A DNA stretch of 64,000 nucleotides from Draconibacterium sediminis (GCF_000949475.1 NZ_JRHC01000001.1:558001-622000); one strand, 5' to 3'; counted from the first letter of the stretch, positions 41,454-51,062 are shown. Numbers and translations are program-made. Notes: generated by a model from the sequence alone, not told the origin.

Positions 41454-43389
41454 ATTAACCGACATATTAACTGCACGCAATGTGTTTCGCATCAGCTTGT
41501 TTGTTGCTGCTGCGATCTTGCTGTCGTTAGCGCCAAAGGCGGCTGTTAATGTCGATGAAATGTTGCATTACCCGCACGCCAAACGGGTGGTAAACTGGTA
41601 TTCCACCGGTGGCGAAGATGCATCGTGCCTTGATACTCCTGTTGACAACCTGAAATATTACGGTCAGTCGGTTGATAACCTCACTGCACTGATCAACCGT
41701 GTACTCTCCATCGAAAATGAATTTCTGACACGACATTTTACTGGAGCTGTATTTTTCTTCCTGCTACTGGTGTTTGCCGGTTTGCTGGGAAAAGAAATTT
41801 CTAATTCATATTGGGTGGCAGCAACTGTCGTTTTATCGCTGATGCTCACGCCGCGTTTATTTGGGCAGGCATTTGGCAACTTAAAAGACATTCCGTTTGC
41901 AGCCGGTTATGTGGCCGGCATTTACTTCATAATAAAATACTTAAAACAATTCCCGAAAGTGAACTGGAGAACAGTGATCGGTCTTGGATTGGCCATCGCT
42001 TTTACCTGTTCGGTGCGTATTGGCGGATTAATTCTTTTTGCCTACCTCGGATTGGGAATTGTGGTTATCGTTCTTTTGAAGCCTTTTTTACTTAAATATA
42101 TCGTTTCAACTAAATCTTGTTTTGTAAGGTTAATGGGCCAGTGGCTGGTAATAGTATTTGCAGGTTATTTCCTCGGACTATTATTCTGGCCCTATGCCTT
42201 GCAGGACGTAGTGCGTCATCCGCTCGAAAGTTTATCGGTGATGGAGCACTACAAAATCAGCATTAAACAGTTGTTCGAAGGCGAGGTAATCTGGAGTTCA
42301 TCGCTGCCATGGCATTACCTTATAAAATGGATTTTGATTGCAACACCCGAGTTTATTTTGCTCGGGGCTCTATACTTCATAGCCTTTTTAACCTATAAGT
42401 TTTCTAAACCGTTAAGCGAACAACTCAGTATAGAGTTGTTCGTCTTTTTTACGCTGCTTTTCCCGGTGGTGTATGTAATTGTTATCGGATCGAACCTGTA
42501 CAGCGGACTCCGGCAAATGTTATTTGTGGTTCCGGTGATGGTTGTTTTGGCAGTTAGTGGAGTGTTTCAGTTCTTAAAATCTGACATTAGCAAGAACGTA
42601 AAAATTCCGGCCATCGCGCTGTTTTTTGTGTTGATGATTTTGCCCTTTCAACACCAGGCGAAAACTTTTCCGGCAGATTATATCTATTTCAACGCCATTT
42701 CAGGAGGAAATAAAACGGCTTGGGGTAATTACGAATACGACTATTATTTCCACGGAATGAAGGAGGCAACTGATTATTTGATCTCCGAGATTGGTGATAA
42801 AGAATCCACAGTAGCGATGAATTGCCAGTTGCCCAATTATTTTGAGAAGATACCCAACATTGATTTTCAATACACACGATACCTTGAACGAAGCTCAGTA
42901 AATTGGGATTATGCATTATTTGGGGTGAATTATATTCATCCATATTTGCTGAAGAATGATACCTGGCAATCGACAAGGATTGTGAAAACATTTTACCATA
43001 AAGGCAATCCATTGGTGGTTCTTTTACAAAGGCAATCGAAAGACGATTTTGAAGGGATTGATCTTTTGAAACACCGAAAATGGGACGAAGCCGAAGTATT
43101 ATTAAAAAAGGAACTGGAAACAGACCCCAATAATGTTTGGATGTTTGTAAATTTGGCGAATTTGAAACTGGCGCAACGCAAGTATGCCGAGCTTGACCAA
43201 TTATTGGAAAAAGGCAGGACAATACATCCATACTACGAGCCGTTGTATTTGCTCGAGGCGCAAAAATTATTCGATCAGGGAAAGTTTGACGAAAGTTATT
43301 CGGTTTTGGAAGAGCTAATGGCAGTGAATCCGCGTTACAAAAATGCGGCACCACTATTGAAGAGAGTGAAAGAGAAATTAAATAAGTAA
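41446..43389 (+). CDS. GT-C-like polytopic membrane glycosyltransferase with C-terminal TPRs
   Basis: This 647-residue protein has about ten membrane segments up to residue 400. The first periplasmic loop has NVDEMLHYPHAKRVVNWY, with an acidic D-E pair in the position where GT-C (GT39/ArnT/PMT-like) enzymes keep their catalytic aspartate. The lipid-linked sugar made by the preceding GT2 is a plausible donor. Residues about 525-647 form TPR units (DGIDLLKHRKWDEAEVLLKKEL, AQRKYAELDQLL, LFDQGKFDESYSVLEELM) that lie outside the membrane, perhaps to hold a protein acceptor. The family assignment rests on topology and the D-E motif, not on strong identity. Confidence 0.7.
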   Translation: MNKLTDILTARNVFRISLFVAAAILLSLAPKAAVNVDEMLHYPHAKRVVNWYSTGGEDASCLDTPVDNLKYYGQSVDNLTALINRVLSIENEFLTRHFTGAVFFFLLLVFAGLLGKEISNSYWVAATVVLSLMLTPRLFGQAFGNLKDIPFAAGYVAGIYFIIKYLKQFPKVNWRTVIGLGLAIAFTCSVRIGGLILFAYLGLGIVVIVLLKPFLLKYIVSTKSCFVRLMGQWLVIVFAGYFLGLLFWPYALQDVVRHPLESLSVMEHYKISIKQLFEGEVIWSSSLPWHYLIKWILIATPEFILLGALYFIAFLTYKFSKPLSEQLSIELFVFFTLLFPVVYVIVIGSNLYSGLRQMLFVVPVMVVLAVSGVFQFLKSDISKNVKIPAIALFFVLMILPFQHQAKTFPADYIYFNAISGGNKTAWGNYEYDYYFHGMKEATDYLISEIGDKESTVAMNCQLPNYFEKIPNIDFQYTRYLERSSVNWDYALFGVNYIHPYLLKNDTWQSTRIVKTFYHKGNPLVVLLQRQSKDDFEGIDLLKHRKWDEAEVLLKKELETDPNNVWMFVNLANLKLAQRKYAELDQLLEKGRTIHPYYEPLYLLEAQKLFDQGKFDESYSVLEELMAVNPRYKNAAPLLKRVKEKLNK

Positions 43390-43412
43390 TACGAATATTA
43401 AAATTTAGAGAA

Positions 43413-43658
43413 ATGAAGAGAGTAATTGCAATGATCGGATTGTTCATCATGAGTTTACCAACAATGTTGCTAATGGCGCAAGACCAGGGAACATACATTG
43501 ACAATTTGGGTGCTCAGGACAGTTCGTACTTGGAAGAAGTGCCGTTGGCTGGTGCTGAACAAGCTTCAGGATCCAATACTACTGTAATCATTATTGTTGT
43601 TGCAGTAGTAGTTATCGCGGCAGCTGTTTTCTTTTTTATGAAGAAAAAGAAAAAGTAA
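43413..43658 (+). CDS. Small membrane peptide with poly-lysine tail
   Basis: This 81-residue protein has a signal peptide (residues 1-22, ending MLLMAQ), an extracytoplasmic segment of about 33 residues rich in Asp, Gly, Ser and Ala, a membrane helix (57-76, VIIIVVAVVVIAAAVFFF) and five terminal lysines in the cytoplasm. This resembles C-terminal sorting tails (hydrophobic helix plus basic end), but no PEP-CTERM or LPXTG-like motif is visible. It lies 24 bases after the GT-C-like gene and ends the run with a terminator. It could be a substrate of the preceding transferases. The family is unknown. Confidence 0.7.
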   Translation: MKRVIAMIGLFIMSLPTMLLMAQDQGTYIDNLGAQDSSYLEEVPLAGAEQASGSNTTVIIIVVAVVVIAAAVFFFMKKKKK

Positions 43659-43794
43659 TGTAGAGTTATACCAATCGTTTTTCAGTGTGAGCTTTAAGCG
43701 AAACAGTGAAATTACGGTGGTTAATACCGATAGAAATAGAATATTATCTGAAATAAGGTGCACTTTCATTTCACATCGGTATGAGATCTGATTA

Positions 43795-43830
43795 CAAAAA
43801 AACCGGCTTGAATCAAGCCGGTTTTTTTTA
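43795..43830. terminator. Bidirectional terminator between the 81-aa gene and gltX
   Basis: AACCGGCTTGA (43801-43811) and TCAAGCCGGTT (43813-43823) form an 11-bp stem flanked by A- and T-runs, so it works for both convergent transcripts. Confidence 0.85.
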
Positions 43831-43849
43831 TGATATAAAGTGGTGTCGA

Positions 43850-45376
43850 TTATATCTTTTCGATTGCTGTTTTTATACGTGCGATGCTTTCTTCTTTACC
43901 CAGCAGCTCGCAAATTACAAACAAGTCGGGGCCCATATTCCCGCCAACAAGCGCCAGTCGCAGCGGATTCATAATCGCGCCAAATCCCCATTCTTTTTCA
44001 GTCATAAAAGCTGAAAAAACTTCTTTTATGGCATCGGCTTTCCAGTTTTCAACAGTTTCAAAAACATTAACTATTTCAGATAACTGGGCCGAAGTATTTT
44101 CTTTCCAACGTTTTTTTACTGTTTTTTCGTCGTACTCGGTTGGGGCCACAAAAAAGTAGCTGCTCTGATCCCACAGTTCGGAAACAAATTCGCAGCGCTC
44201 TTTTATCTCGGCAACTACTGCATTTACTTTTTCATCCGATGCTTCTACTCCTTTTTCTGCAAGTATGGGTTTGAATAACTCCGAAAGTTCCTCAACCGAT
44301 TTCTGCTGGAAATAATGTTTGTTAAACCATTTGGCTTTTTCCGGATCGAAACGTGATCCTGATTTTACCACGCGCTCCAAGCTGAAGATTTCTCCCAGTT
44401 CTTCCAGCGAGAAAAATTCCTGCTCAGTTCCCGGGTTCCAGCCCAATAATGCCAGCAGGTTAATAAAAGCCTCAGGGAAATAACCATCTTCGCGGTAGCC
44501 ACGAGAAACGTCTCCTGTTTTTGGATCAGTCCACAACAATGGAAATACCGGGAATCCCAGCTTGTCGCCATCGCGTTTGCTGAGTTTTCCTTTTCCAACC
44601 GGTTTTAAAATCAATGGAAGATGTGCAAATCGAGGTTTGGTAGCCTCCCAGCCCAATGCTTTGTATAACAAAACGTGCAGCGGCATTGATGGCAACCATT
44701 CTTCGCCACGAATAACGTGCGAAATCTCCATCAAATGATCGTCAACCACATTGGCAAGGTGGTAAGTCGGCATTCCGTCCGATTTAAAAAGCACCTTGTC
44801 GTCGAGACTTTTTGTGGTGTTAAAAGTTACGTTACCACGAATCAGATCGTCCTCTGAAACGTCTGTATCCGCAGGCATTTTAAAACGAATTACATAAGCT
44901 TCGCCTGCTGTTATTTTTTGTTGAACTTCTTCTTCCGATAATTTGAGCGAGTTATTCAGCTTGTCGCGCGTGGCAATTCCGTACGCGAAAGTTTCCTTGT
45001 TGGCTTCCGCGGCCTGGCGCAGCGTATCAATTTCTTCAGGTGTGTCAAAAGCATAATAAGCCCAGCCGCTTTCTACCAGCTGATCGGCATATTTTTTATA
45101 CAACTCTTTCCGTTCACTCTGACGGTATGGGCCAAAGTCGCCCCCAATTCCCGGGCCTTCAACCGGTGTTAATCCGCACCAGTTCAAGCTTTCAATAATA
45201 TAATCTTCGGCACCCGGAACAAATCGGGTTTGGTCGGTATCTTCAATTCGGAGTATAAATTCGCCACCGTGTTTTTTTGCAAACAGGTAATTAAATAAAG
45301 CTGTTCGCACGCCACCCATATGCAACGGCCCGGTTGGACTTGGGGCAAATCGTACCCGTACTTTTCTTTCGCTCAT
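43850..45376 (-). CDS. gltX: Glutamyl-tRNA synthetase
   Basis: This 508-residue class Ib enzyme charges tRNA-Glu (and possibly tRNA-Gln, if a GatCAB system exists). The start is the ATG at 45374-45376 ([22 protein letters not shown]); the longer frame would add eight residues upstream. HIGH appears as PLHMGG and the KMSKS loop as GKLSKRDGD. No discriminating features were seen for non-specific charging. It is monocistronic, with a -7 box 22 bases upstream. Confidence 0.97.
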   Translation of the reverse strand: MSERKVRVRFAPSPTGPLHMGGVRTALFNYLFAKKHGGEFILRIEDTDQTRFVPGAEDYIIESLNWCGLTPVEGPGIGGDFGPYRQSERKELYKKYADQLVESGWAYYAFDTPEEIDTLRQAAEANKETFAYGIATRDKLNNSLKLSEEEVQQKITAGEAYVIRFKMPADTDVSEDDLIRGNVTFNTTKSLDDKVLFKSDGMPTYHLANVVDDHLMEISHVIRGEEWLPSMPLHVLLYKALGWEATKPRFAHLPLILKPVGKGKLSKRDGDKLGFPVFPLLWTDPKTGDVSRGYREDGYFPEAFINLLALLGWNPGTEQEFFSLEELGEIFSLERVVKSGSRFDPEKAKWFNKHYFQQKSVEELSELFKPILAEKGVEASDEKVNAVVAEIKERCEFVSELWDQSSYFFVAPTEYDEKTVKKRWKENTSAQLSEIVNVFETVENWKADAIKEVFSAFMTEKEWGFGAIMNPLRLALVGGNMGPDLFVICELLGKEESIARIKTAIEKI

Positions 45377-45397
45377 TGTTCTTTCTTTATTTTGGCG

Positions 45398-45405
45398 CAA
45401 AGATA
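45398..45405 (-). promoter_or_regulatory. Candidate -7 element of gltX
   Basis: TATCTTTG on the minus strand matches TAnnTTTG and is the same word as at mfd, the CPBP gene and pgk. Confidence 0.5.
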
Positions 45406-45576
45406 GAAGAAAATAGTGATCAGTTAGCAGTGGCAGTTAGCAGTTTTATTGATGTAACTTTGAACTTAGACTGCAAACTGAGACTGATAACTGTCAACTT
45501 GAAATTTCTGCCTTTTATCAATGTTTAATACTATTGCTTTCCATTACTTTGTGTAAAGTTTAAAACAACTGGAATC

Positions 45577-46764
45577 ATGTACGGAAAAATTAAGAACGAC
45601 CTAAGAAACACGCTCGAAGAATTAAAAGAGCAGGGATTATATAAAAGCGAACGGATTATTACGACATCGCAAAGCTCTGAAATTGCAGTATCAACCGGAG
45701 AGACGGTACTGAATTTTTGTGCCAACAATTACTTGGGGCTGGCCAACAATCCGGAGGTGGTTAAAGCTGCGCAGGACATTATGAACGACTGGGGATTCGG
45801 ACTTTCTTCAGTGCGTTTTATTTGCGGAACACAATCCATTCATAAACAGTTGGAAGAAAAGGTTTCTGAGTTTTTGGGAACTGAGGACACGATTTTATAC
45901 TGTGCCTGTTTTGATGCCAACGGCGGAGTTTTTGAGCCACTTTTAGGTGCTGATTCGGCGATTATTTCGGATGAGTTAAACCATGCTTCGATTATCGACG
46001 GGGTGCGTTTGTGTAAAGCACAGCGTTTTCGTTACAAACACTCTGATATGGCAGAGCTGGAGCAATGTCTAAAAGATGCATCGGGCGCAAAATACCGTTT
46101 AATTGTTACCGATGGTGTTTTTTCGATGGATGGAGATATTGCTAATTTACCCGACATTGTTAAGCTGGCTAAAAAATACGATGCACTGGTAATGGTCGAC
46201 GATTCGCATGCCACCGGTTACATTGGAAAAACCGGCCGTGGTACTGCCGAACATTACGATTTACTGGGAGAAATTGATATTATAACAACCACTTTCGGGA
46301 AAGCCATGGGTGGTGGTAACGGAGGTTGTACCTCAGGTCGCCGGGAGATCATCGATATGTTGCGTCAACGTTCACGTCCGTATTTATTCTCGAATACTCT
46401 GGCACCGGCAACGGTTGGAGCAACTATGAAAGTTATCGAAATGCTTTCGGGTGGTGCGGATCTGCCAGCCAAAACAATGGCAAATGCCGATCGTTTCAGA
46501 ACGAAAATGGAAGCCGCCGGTTTCGACCTGGTAAAAGGCGATACCGCTATTGTTCCGGTGATGGTTTACGATGAACCACTGGCCATAAAATTTGCCGACG
46601 AATTATTGAAAGAAGGCGTTTATGTTATCGGATTCTGTTTCCCTGTAGTTCCTCGCGGAAAAGCAAGAATTCGGGTTCAGCTTTCGGCAGCACACTCGTT
46701 CGAGGAAATCGACAGGGCTGTTGATGCCTTTACTAAGGTGGGTAAAGAATTGGGAATTATTTAA
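45577..46764 (+). CDS. kbl: Glycine C-acetyltransferase (2-amino-3-ketobutyrate CoA ligase)
   Basis: This 395-residue PLP enzyme of the alpha-oxoamine synthase family cleaves 2-amino-3-ketobutyrate with CoA into glycine and acetyl-CoA in threonine breakdown. NFCANNYLGLANN, FICGTQSIHKQLE, DELNHASIIDGVRLCKA, MVDDSHATGYIG and the PLP lysine in TTTFGKAMGGG are all present. The partner threonine dehydrogenase is not in the window; the MDR enzyme at 12791-13822 is distant and in another operon. It is monocistronic. Confidence 0.94.
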   Translation: MYGKIKNDLRNTLEELKEQGLYKSERIITTSQSSEIAVSTGETVLNFCANNYLGLANNPEVVKAAQDIMNDWGFGLSSVRFICGTQSIHKQLEEKVSEFLGTEDTILYCACFDANGGVFEPLLGADSAIISDELNHASIIDGVRLCKAQRFRYKHSDMAELEQCLKDASGAKYRLIVTDGVFSMDGDIANLPDIVKLAKKYDALVMVDDSHATGYIGKTGRGTAEHYDLLGEIDIITTTFGKAMGGGNGGCTSGRREIIDMLRQRSRPYLFSNTLAPATVGATMKVIEMLSGGADLPAKTMANADRFRTKMEAAGFDLVKGDTAIVPVMVYDEPLAIKFADELLKEGVYVIGFCFPVVPRGKARIRVQLSAAHSFEEIDRAVDAFTKVGKELGII

Positions 46765-46770
46765 TGATAT

Positions 46771-46854
46771 TGTCATTTCGAAGGAGGAACAACTGAGAAA
46801 TCTGTCACTTTGAATCTTCTGAGTTACAGATTTCTCACTATGTTCGAAATGACA
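46771..46854. repeat. Palindromic intergenic repeat (TGTCATTTCGAA type)
   Basis: TGTCATTTCGAA...GAGAAATCTGT is answered by ACAGATTTCTC...TTCGAAATGACA, an 84-bp near-perfect dyad. Elements of this sequence are widespread in Bacteroidota and form strong hairpins that often separate convergent genes, as here. Confidence 0.8.
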
Positions 46855-46857
46855 GTT

Positions 46858-47385
46858 CTATTTTATCCCCCGAATAGATTGTGTTGAAATATCCTGACCA
46901 ATTTTATCTGCAGCTTTTTTGAATTGAGCCGCAGTAATAGCTTCTACAAAAATTCCTACCGATCCGCCGGCCTTGTGAATACCAAATTCGGCAATCGCAT
47001 TAAATTTATCTTCGCCATCTTGTTCCTCCCTGAATATAGCTGAGAAATTCTCGCTTTTAATCTTTGAAAGATCCCTGAATTTTATGGCGAAAAAACCTTC
47101 AGTTCCCTGGTAATAGTAAGTTTTGTTTTTCGGTTTGTAAGTGGCTTTGGTCATGGTTTCGTGTTTGGGCTTTTCCTTTATGTATTTTCCTTCCTGTTGC
47201 GGGAAAACCAAAAGCAATTTGTAGCTGCCTTCATCAAGGTGTTTAAAGCTTACTTTGCCTTTTTCGCCGGTGGCCTGAGATGCGATTAACCGGCCTCCCT
47301 TCTGCAGGTATACTTCGGTTTCTTCGGCCGGTTTGCCTGTGAAAATAGAGAGAATGCTAAAAAAGAATGCAATAAATAAATTCAT
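46858..47385 (-). CDS. Secreted protein of unknown function
   Basis: This 175-residue protein has a short signal peptide (MNLFIAFFFSILSIFTGK). The first half (TEVYLQKGGRLIASQATGEKGKVSFKHLDEGSYKLLLVFP) looks like a prealbumin/SpaA-like or carboxypeptidase-regulatory sandwich, with the typical GKVSF-LDEGSYKL strand pair. The second half is lysine-rich and ends AAQFKKAADKIGQDIS. The stop codon lies just after the 46771-46854 dyad. It has no operon partner and the family is not recognised. Confidence 0.65.
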   Translation of the reverse strand: MNLFIAFFFSILSIFTGKPAEETEVYLQKGGRLIASQATGEKGKVSFKHLDEGSYKLLLVFPQQEGKYIKEKPKHETMTKATYKPKNKTYYYQGTEGFFAIKFRDLSKIKSENFSAIFREEQDGEDKFNAIAEFGIHKAGGSVGIFVEAITAAQFKKAADKIGQDISTQSIRGIK

Positions 47386-47458
47386 AATAAGCTTAAAGGT
47401 CGGGAAATTGAAAAGGAATAAAAATGTGCGGGTGGATTTGTTTTAAACAGCGGGGTGT

Positions 47459-47507
47459 CAACAAAAGAAAAGGATGTTCAGAAAGCGTAATTCTATCTGA
47501 ACATCCT
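47459..47507 (-). terminator. Rho-independent terminator of the beta-mannosidase gene
   Basis: AGGATGTTCAGA (47471-47482) and TCTGAACATCCT (47496-47507) form a perfect 12-bp stem; the minus-strand RNA continues with TTTTCTTTTG. Confidence 0.75.
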
Positions 47508-47563
47508 TCATTATTATCATTTATGCGCTAAGCGCGTAAGTACCAAAAATTTTTGTTCTCAGC

Positions 47564-50158
47564 TTAAAAAGCGTCATCCAAAGTACGAATGGTAAGTACT
47601 TCGTTTAGCTTTTCTTCCGAAATATCGGTTTTTAAGTGGATCGATACCTTATCGTTTGGCAGCATATCAAAGTAATTGTCGGAGAAGAAACCTTCTTCGT
47701 CGCCAATTTCCAGGAACAGGTTTTTCGCCAGTTTGTCGGTTCTTAGCGCAATGTCAAAACCGTTATCGGCTTTTGTTATGGCATATTCAACCTGTGGTGC
47801 TTTAACGCTAAGGTTTTTAAATGGCAGGAAGTAGTAGTAGTTTTTCGAAAGAACATTACCATTTTCAACCAGTTCGGTGGTGAATACAACGTTTTTCAGA
47901 TTTCTTCTGTATTGGTAACGCCACTCGTTTTTGTTTACATCAAAATAGTCGTCGCTCGAGTTGGCAGGAATATCAACCAGGTGAGCTTCTTCCCAAATCA
48001 CTTTGCCATCGAAATCAACCATTTGCATACGAAGCTCGGCTTGAATTGGCTCCAGTCGGTCGTTAACAATACCCACTTTAAACTTAATTCCTTCTTCGTA
48101 GGGGCTAACCAAAACCTGGCTAAATCCTTTTTTAACGTAGTATTGCAACGCTTTCCATTTTTGATAATAATCGGTTGAGCTCCACGAAGCCACCGGCCAA
48201 ACATCGTTGATCTGCCAGTACAAACTTCCCATACAGAACGGCATTGCGCGGCGGTGTCCTTCCAATCCGAATTTAATACCGTCGGCTTGCAACACGTGGT
48301 TTACATACAGGAACGACTCAAAATCTTTTGGTTTTTTGTATTCCTGAAGCATGTAATATTCGATGGTTCCGTTACCGATCGATGAGCGCTGGTGCGACTC
48401 CATCACTTCCGAGTAGATATCGTAATCTTCCGGCTCGGCATATTTACGTACCGACGCCATTTCAGGGAAACTCTGGAAACCATACTCGCTCATAAAACGA
48501 GCCAGGTGAGTGGCATAAGTGCTGAACGGCTCTTTAGCCCACCAAACACCCCAGTAGTGTTCGTCTCCATTTACAAGGTCAGCCTGTACACCAAGACCCG
48601 ATGATGGACTTGATCCCCAGTAACTGCGCGCAGGATCGTATTCATTCACTACGTCGGGCAAGGTTTTATGGAAAATATCAACATAAGCCTGCCATACTTT
48701 CTCAGTTACATCATCGCCCTGGTCGGCAGCAATTTTTTTCCATCCCCAGGTGTTCCAGGCAGTCAGAATTTCGTTGTTGCCACACCACAAGGCAATACTT
48801 GGGTGATTGCGCAGGCGTTTTACATTGTCAATCGCTTCGTGTTTAATGTTATCCAAAAACTCAGGATTATTCGGGAACATGGCACAGGCAAACATAAAGT
48901 CCTGCCAGATCAGTATTCCGTTTTCATCGCAGAGGTTGTAGAAAATATCGTTTTCGTAAATACCACCTCCCCAAACACGCAACATATTGTTGTTTGCATT
49001 TTTGGCATTCATAACCACCTTGCGGTAATTTTCGTCGGTAACGCGTGGCAGGAACATGTCGTTCGGAATATAGTTGGCACCTTTCATAAATACCGGGTGC
49101 CCGTTCAGTTTGAAGTAGAACGAAGTACCGGCATCGTCTTTCTCGCGAACCAGTTCCAGCGTGCGAATACCAATTCGGGTATCTTCAGTAACCGTGCGGC
49201 CTTTTACATCCAGAACTCCTGAAAGATTGTATAAATGTGCTTCTCCCAAACCGTTTGTCCACCAAAGCTGTGGGTTGGCAATTTCAAAATCAACCGAATA
49301 TTTATTTACTCCCGGAGTAAGACTAACTTCACTTGAAGCCAAAGTTTGTCCATCGTTATTTACAGCAATGGTAGCTTTTGTTTTCTTAACTGCGTCTACT
49401 TCGAAAACAGCGGTGAATGTTGCTTTTTCGTCAGAAACTTCGTTCTGAACAATTTGCAGATTTTCGATAGTTGCATTGTCCCAGGCTTTCAGGTAAACCG
49501 GTTTCCAGATACCGCTGGTTACCAAACGTGGACCCCAGTCCCAACCATAATGGTAACCGGCTTTACGCGTGTATATACTAACACGTTTGTTGCCTTCTAC
49601 TTCTCCGCGTTCGGCCTGGTCGTTTTCGGCTCCGGGATACACAAAACCGTTGGCATCGTATTTTTTCAACCCTTCAACAATTGGCGAGCGAAAAACAATG
49701 TGTATTTCGTTGTCGCCTTCTTTTAACAGGTCTTTTACATCCACCTGCCACTCGCGAAACATGTTGTCGGCCGAAAGTACTTTTTCGCCGTTCACCGAAA
49801 CATCGGCATAAGTATCAAGACCTTCAAAATCGAGAACCACTATGTCGCGGGTTAAAAATGTTTTGTCAACCGTGAAAGTGCTTTTGTATTCCCAGTCCAC
49901 TTTGTCGATCCATTGCTGATCCAGTTCATTCAACCGATAAAAAGGATCTTCAATTTTTTCGTTGGCCAGCAAATCGGTGTGAACTGTTCCCGGAACTGTG
50001 GCGGGCAACCATTCGTTTTCACCTGCCTGGCTAAAGGTCCAGTTGGTGTTCAGTTCTTTTTGTATCATAAGGTCGGGGCCGGATTCATTAGTGGTGCACG
50101 CCACCGTAAAAAGCAGCGCCAGAATGGCCAGAAGCGGCCAGCGGTTAATCGCATTCAT
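47564..50158 (-). CDS. GH2 beta-mannosidase lipoprotein
   Basis: This 864-residue exo-beta-mannosidase would remove terminal beta-mannose from mannans or N-glycan cores. It is a lipoprotein (ILALLFTVAC, Cys21), so it acts in the periplasm. The N-terminal sugar-binding domain contains NTNWTFSQAGENEWLPATVPGTVHTDL, the signature of mannosidase-type GH2. The catalytic barrel has acid/base Glu in LWCGNNEILTAW and the nucleophile in RFMSEYGFQSFP. There are no SusC/SusD genes, other hydrolases or regulators next to it, so it is outside a polysaccharide utilisation locus. Confidence 0.94.
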   Translation of the reverse strand: MNAINRWPLLAILALLFTVACTTNESGPDLMIQKELNTNWTFSQAGENEWLPATVPGTVHTDLLANEKIEDPFYRLNELDQQWIDKVDWEYKSTFTVDKTFLTRDIVVLDFEGLDTYADVSVNGEKVLSADNMFREWQVDVKDLLKEGDNEIHIVFRSPIVEGLKKYDANGFVYPGAENDQAERGEVEGNKRVSIYTRKAGYHYGWDWGPRLVTSGIWKPVYLKAWDNATIENLQIVQNEVSDEKATFTAVFEVDAVKKTKATIAVNNDGQTLASSEVSLTPGVNKYSVDFEIANPQLWWTNGLGEAHLYNLSGVLDVKGRTVTEDTRIGIRTLELVREKDDAGTSFYFKLNGHPVFMKGANYIPNDMFLPRVTDENYRKVVMNAKNANNNMLRVWGGGIYENDIFYNLCDENGILIWQDFMFACAMFPNNPEFLDNIKHEAIDNVKRLRNHPSIALWCGNNEILTAWNTWGWKKIAADQGDDVTEKVWQAYVDIFHKTLPDVVNEYDPARSYWGSSPSSGLGVQADLVNGDEHYWGVWWAKEPFSTYATHLARFMSEYGFQSFPEMASVRKYAEPEDYDIYSEVMESHQRSSIGNGTIEYYMLQEYKKPKDFESFLYVNHVLQADGIKFGLEGHRRAMPFCMGSLYWQINDVWPVASWSSTDYYQKWKALQYYVKKGFSQVLVSPYEEGIKFKVGIVNDRLEPIQAELRMQMVDFDGKVIWEEAHLVDIPANSSDDYFDVNKNEWRYQYRRNLKNVVFTTELVENGNVLSKNYYYFLPFKNLSVKAPQVEYAITKADNGFDIALRTDKLAKNLFLEIGDEEGFFSDNYFDMLPNDKVSIHLKTDISEEKLNEVLTIRTLDDAF

Positions 50159-50386
50159 AGTATAAAAGTTTAATACTCTTCAAAATTGATAAAAACACAA
50201 GGAATAACCTAAATATAGCTCCTAAATATATTTAAATTTCTTGTTTTAAAGACTATTTGAGTCGAGGATAAAAAGAGATTGGAGGGGGCAATATTTTGAC
50301 ATTCAGCAACATTCTGAAATGAGTACTGATAATTGTTTAGCGGGTAAACTTTAAATTATTGAAGTTGCAAAAACCGCGGTTGTCGT

Positions 50387-50575
50387 TTATTCGTCCTTTC
50401 CGGTAGTAGAAATATTTAGTGGGAAATACAACGGACAAAACCTAAAAAGCCCGGTGGCCAATGGAATAATGCCAATTAAACCCCACCAGCTGTCGAAAAT
50501 AGCACCGATAATAGCAATTATCAATCCTGCAATAATTCGTATTAACCTGTCAATTGATCCTACGTTACCTTTCAT
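50387..50575 (-). CDS. DUF2892 inner-membrane protein
   Basis: This 62-residue protein begins KGNVGSIDRLIRIIAGLIIAIIG, the mark of the DUF2892/YgaP-tail family, with two membrane helices (about 12-27 and 30-45) and CPLYFPLNIS after the second. Members occur alone or fused to rhodanese domains and their role is not settled. Single-gene transcript. Confidence 0.85.
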   Translation of the reverse strand: MKGNVGSIDRLIRIIAGLIIAIIGAIFDSWWGLIGIIPLATGLFRFCPLYFPLNISTTGKDE

Positions 50576-50861
50576 TTTTTCCTGTTTTAAGTTTGTTATG
50601 GAACAGTTGGATGGGGGGTTATGTTCAAGGGAAAGAATTGGCAGACAAAGAAAGTCGGAGAATAAAAATTTGACCCATTCTTATTTTTTTCTACAATCAG
50701 TTTATAGTTGCTTTCGGTTTATTTCGTCCGGGGCAGCGAACAATCTCTATTCAGCTTTCTTCGCCGAACGAGATTGACTTAATTTTCTTTCCCGGCGCTT
50801 ACTGACTGTCGTCAGTCGCACCGGGTTATTGCTTTTCGCCCCTTTGGGGCTCCTAATTAAA
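50576..50861. other. Intergenic region leading into a structured repeat
   Basis: No supported gene lies here. It contains TCGTCCGG (50724-50731), a dyad ACTGACTGTCGTCAGT and GCCCCTTTGGGGC, which are GC-rich hairpins in the same style as the repeat that follows. They may be part of a larger composite element. Confidence 0.45.
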
Positions 50862-50994
50862 AGCGCTGAAAGTGCGTTTTATTTTAGCCCGGGGCAAAGT
50901 AATTCTTTGAATTACGCCGCCCCGGGTAAAAGGTTGTCAGGGAGATCGTCCGGCGAAGAAAGCTGTTCAACGATGATGGTTATTCCGGACGAAA
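50862..50994. repeat. Structured dispersed repeat, copy 2
   Basis: This copy matches the core at 18157-18291: AGCGCTGAAAGTGCG, then CCCGGGGC...GCCCCGGG enclosing GTAATTC-TTT-GAATTAC, then TCGTCCGG (50946-50953) / CCGGACGA (50985-50992). The stems are kept and the loops differ (AGC against TTT), which points to selection for structure. Confidence 0.7.
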
Positions 50995-51062
50995 ACAAAA
51001 ACAGCTCCATTTAATAGAAGTGAAGAATAAAATAGCTGCTTTTAATCAAGATTGAATAACAC

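Noticed and set aside
42689-43504. 271-codon minus-strand ORF opposite the GT-C-like gene
   Set aside because: Antisense to a well-supported gene and of unlikely composition.
47564-50158. Polysaccharide utilisation locus around the GH2 beta-mannosidase
   Set aside because: No SusC/SusD pair, further glycosidase or hybrid regulator is adjacent; the gene stands alone.
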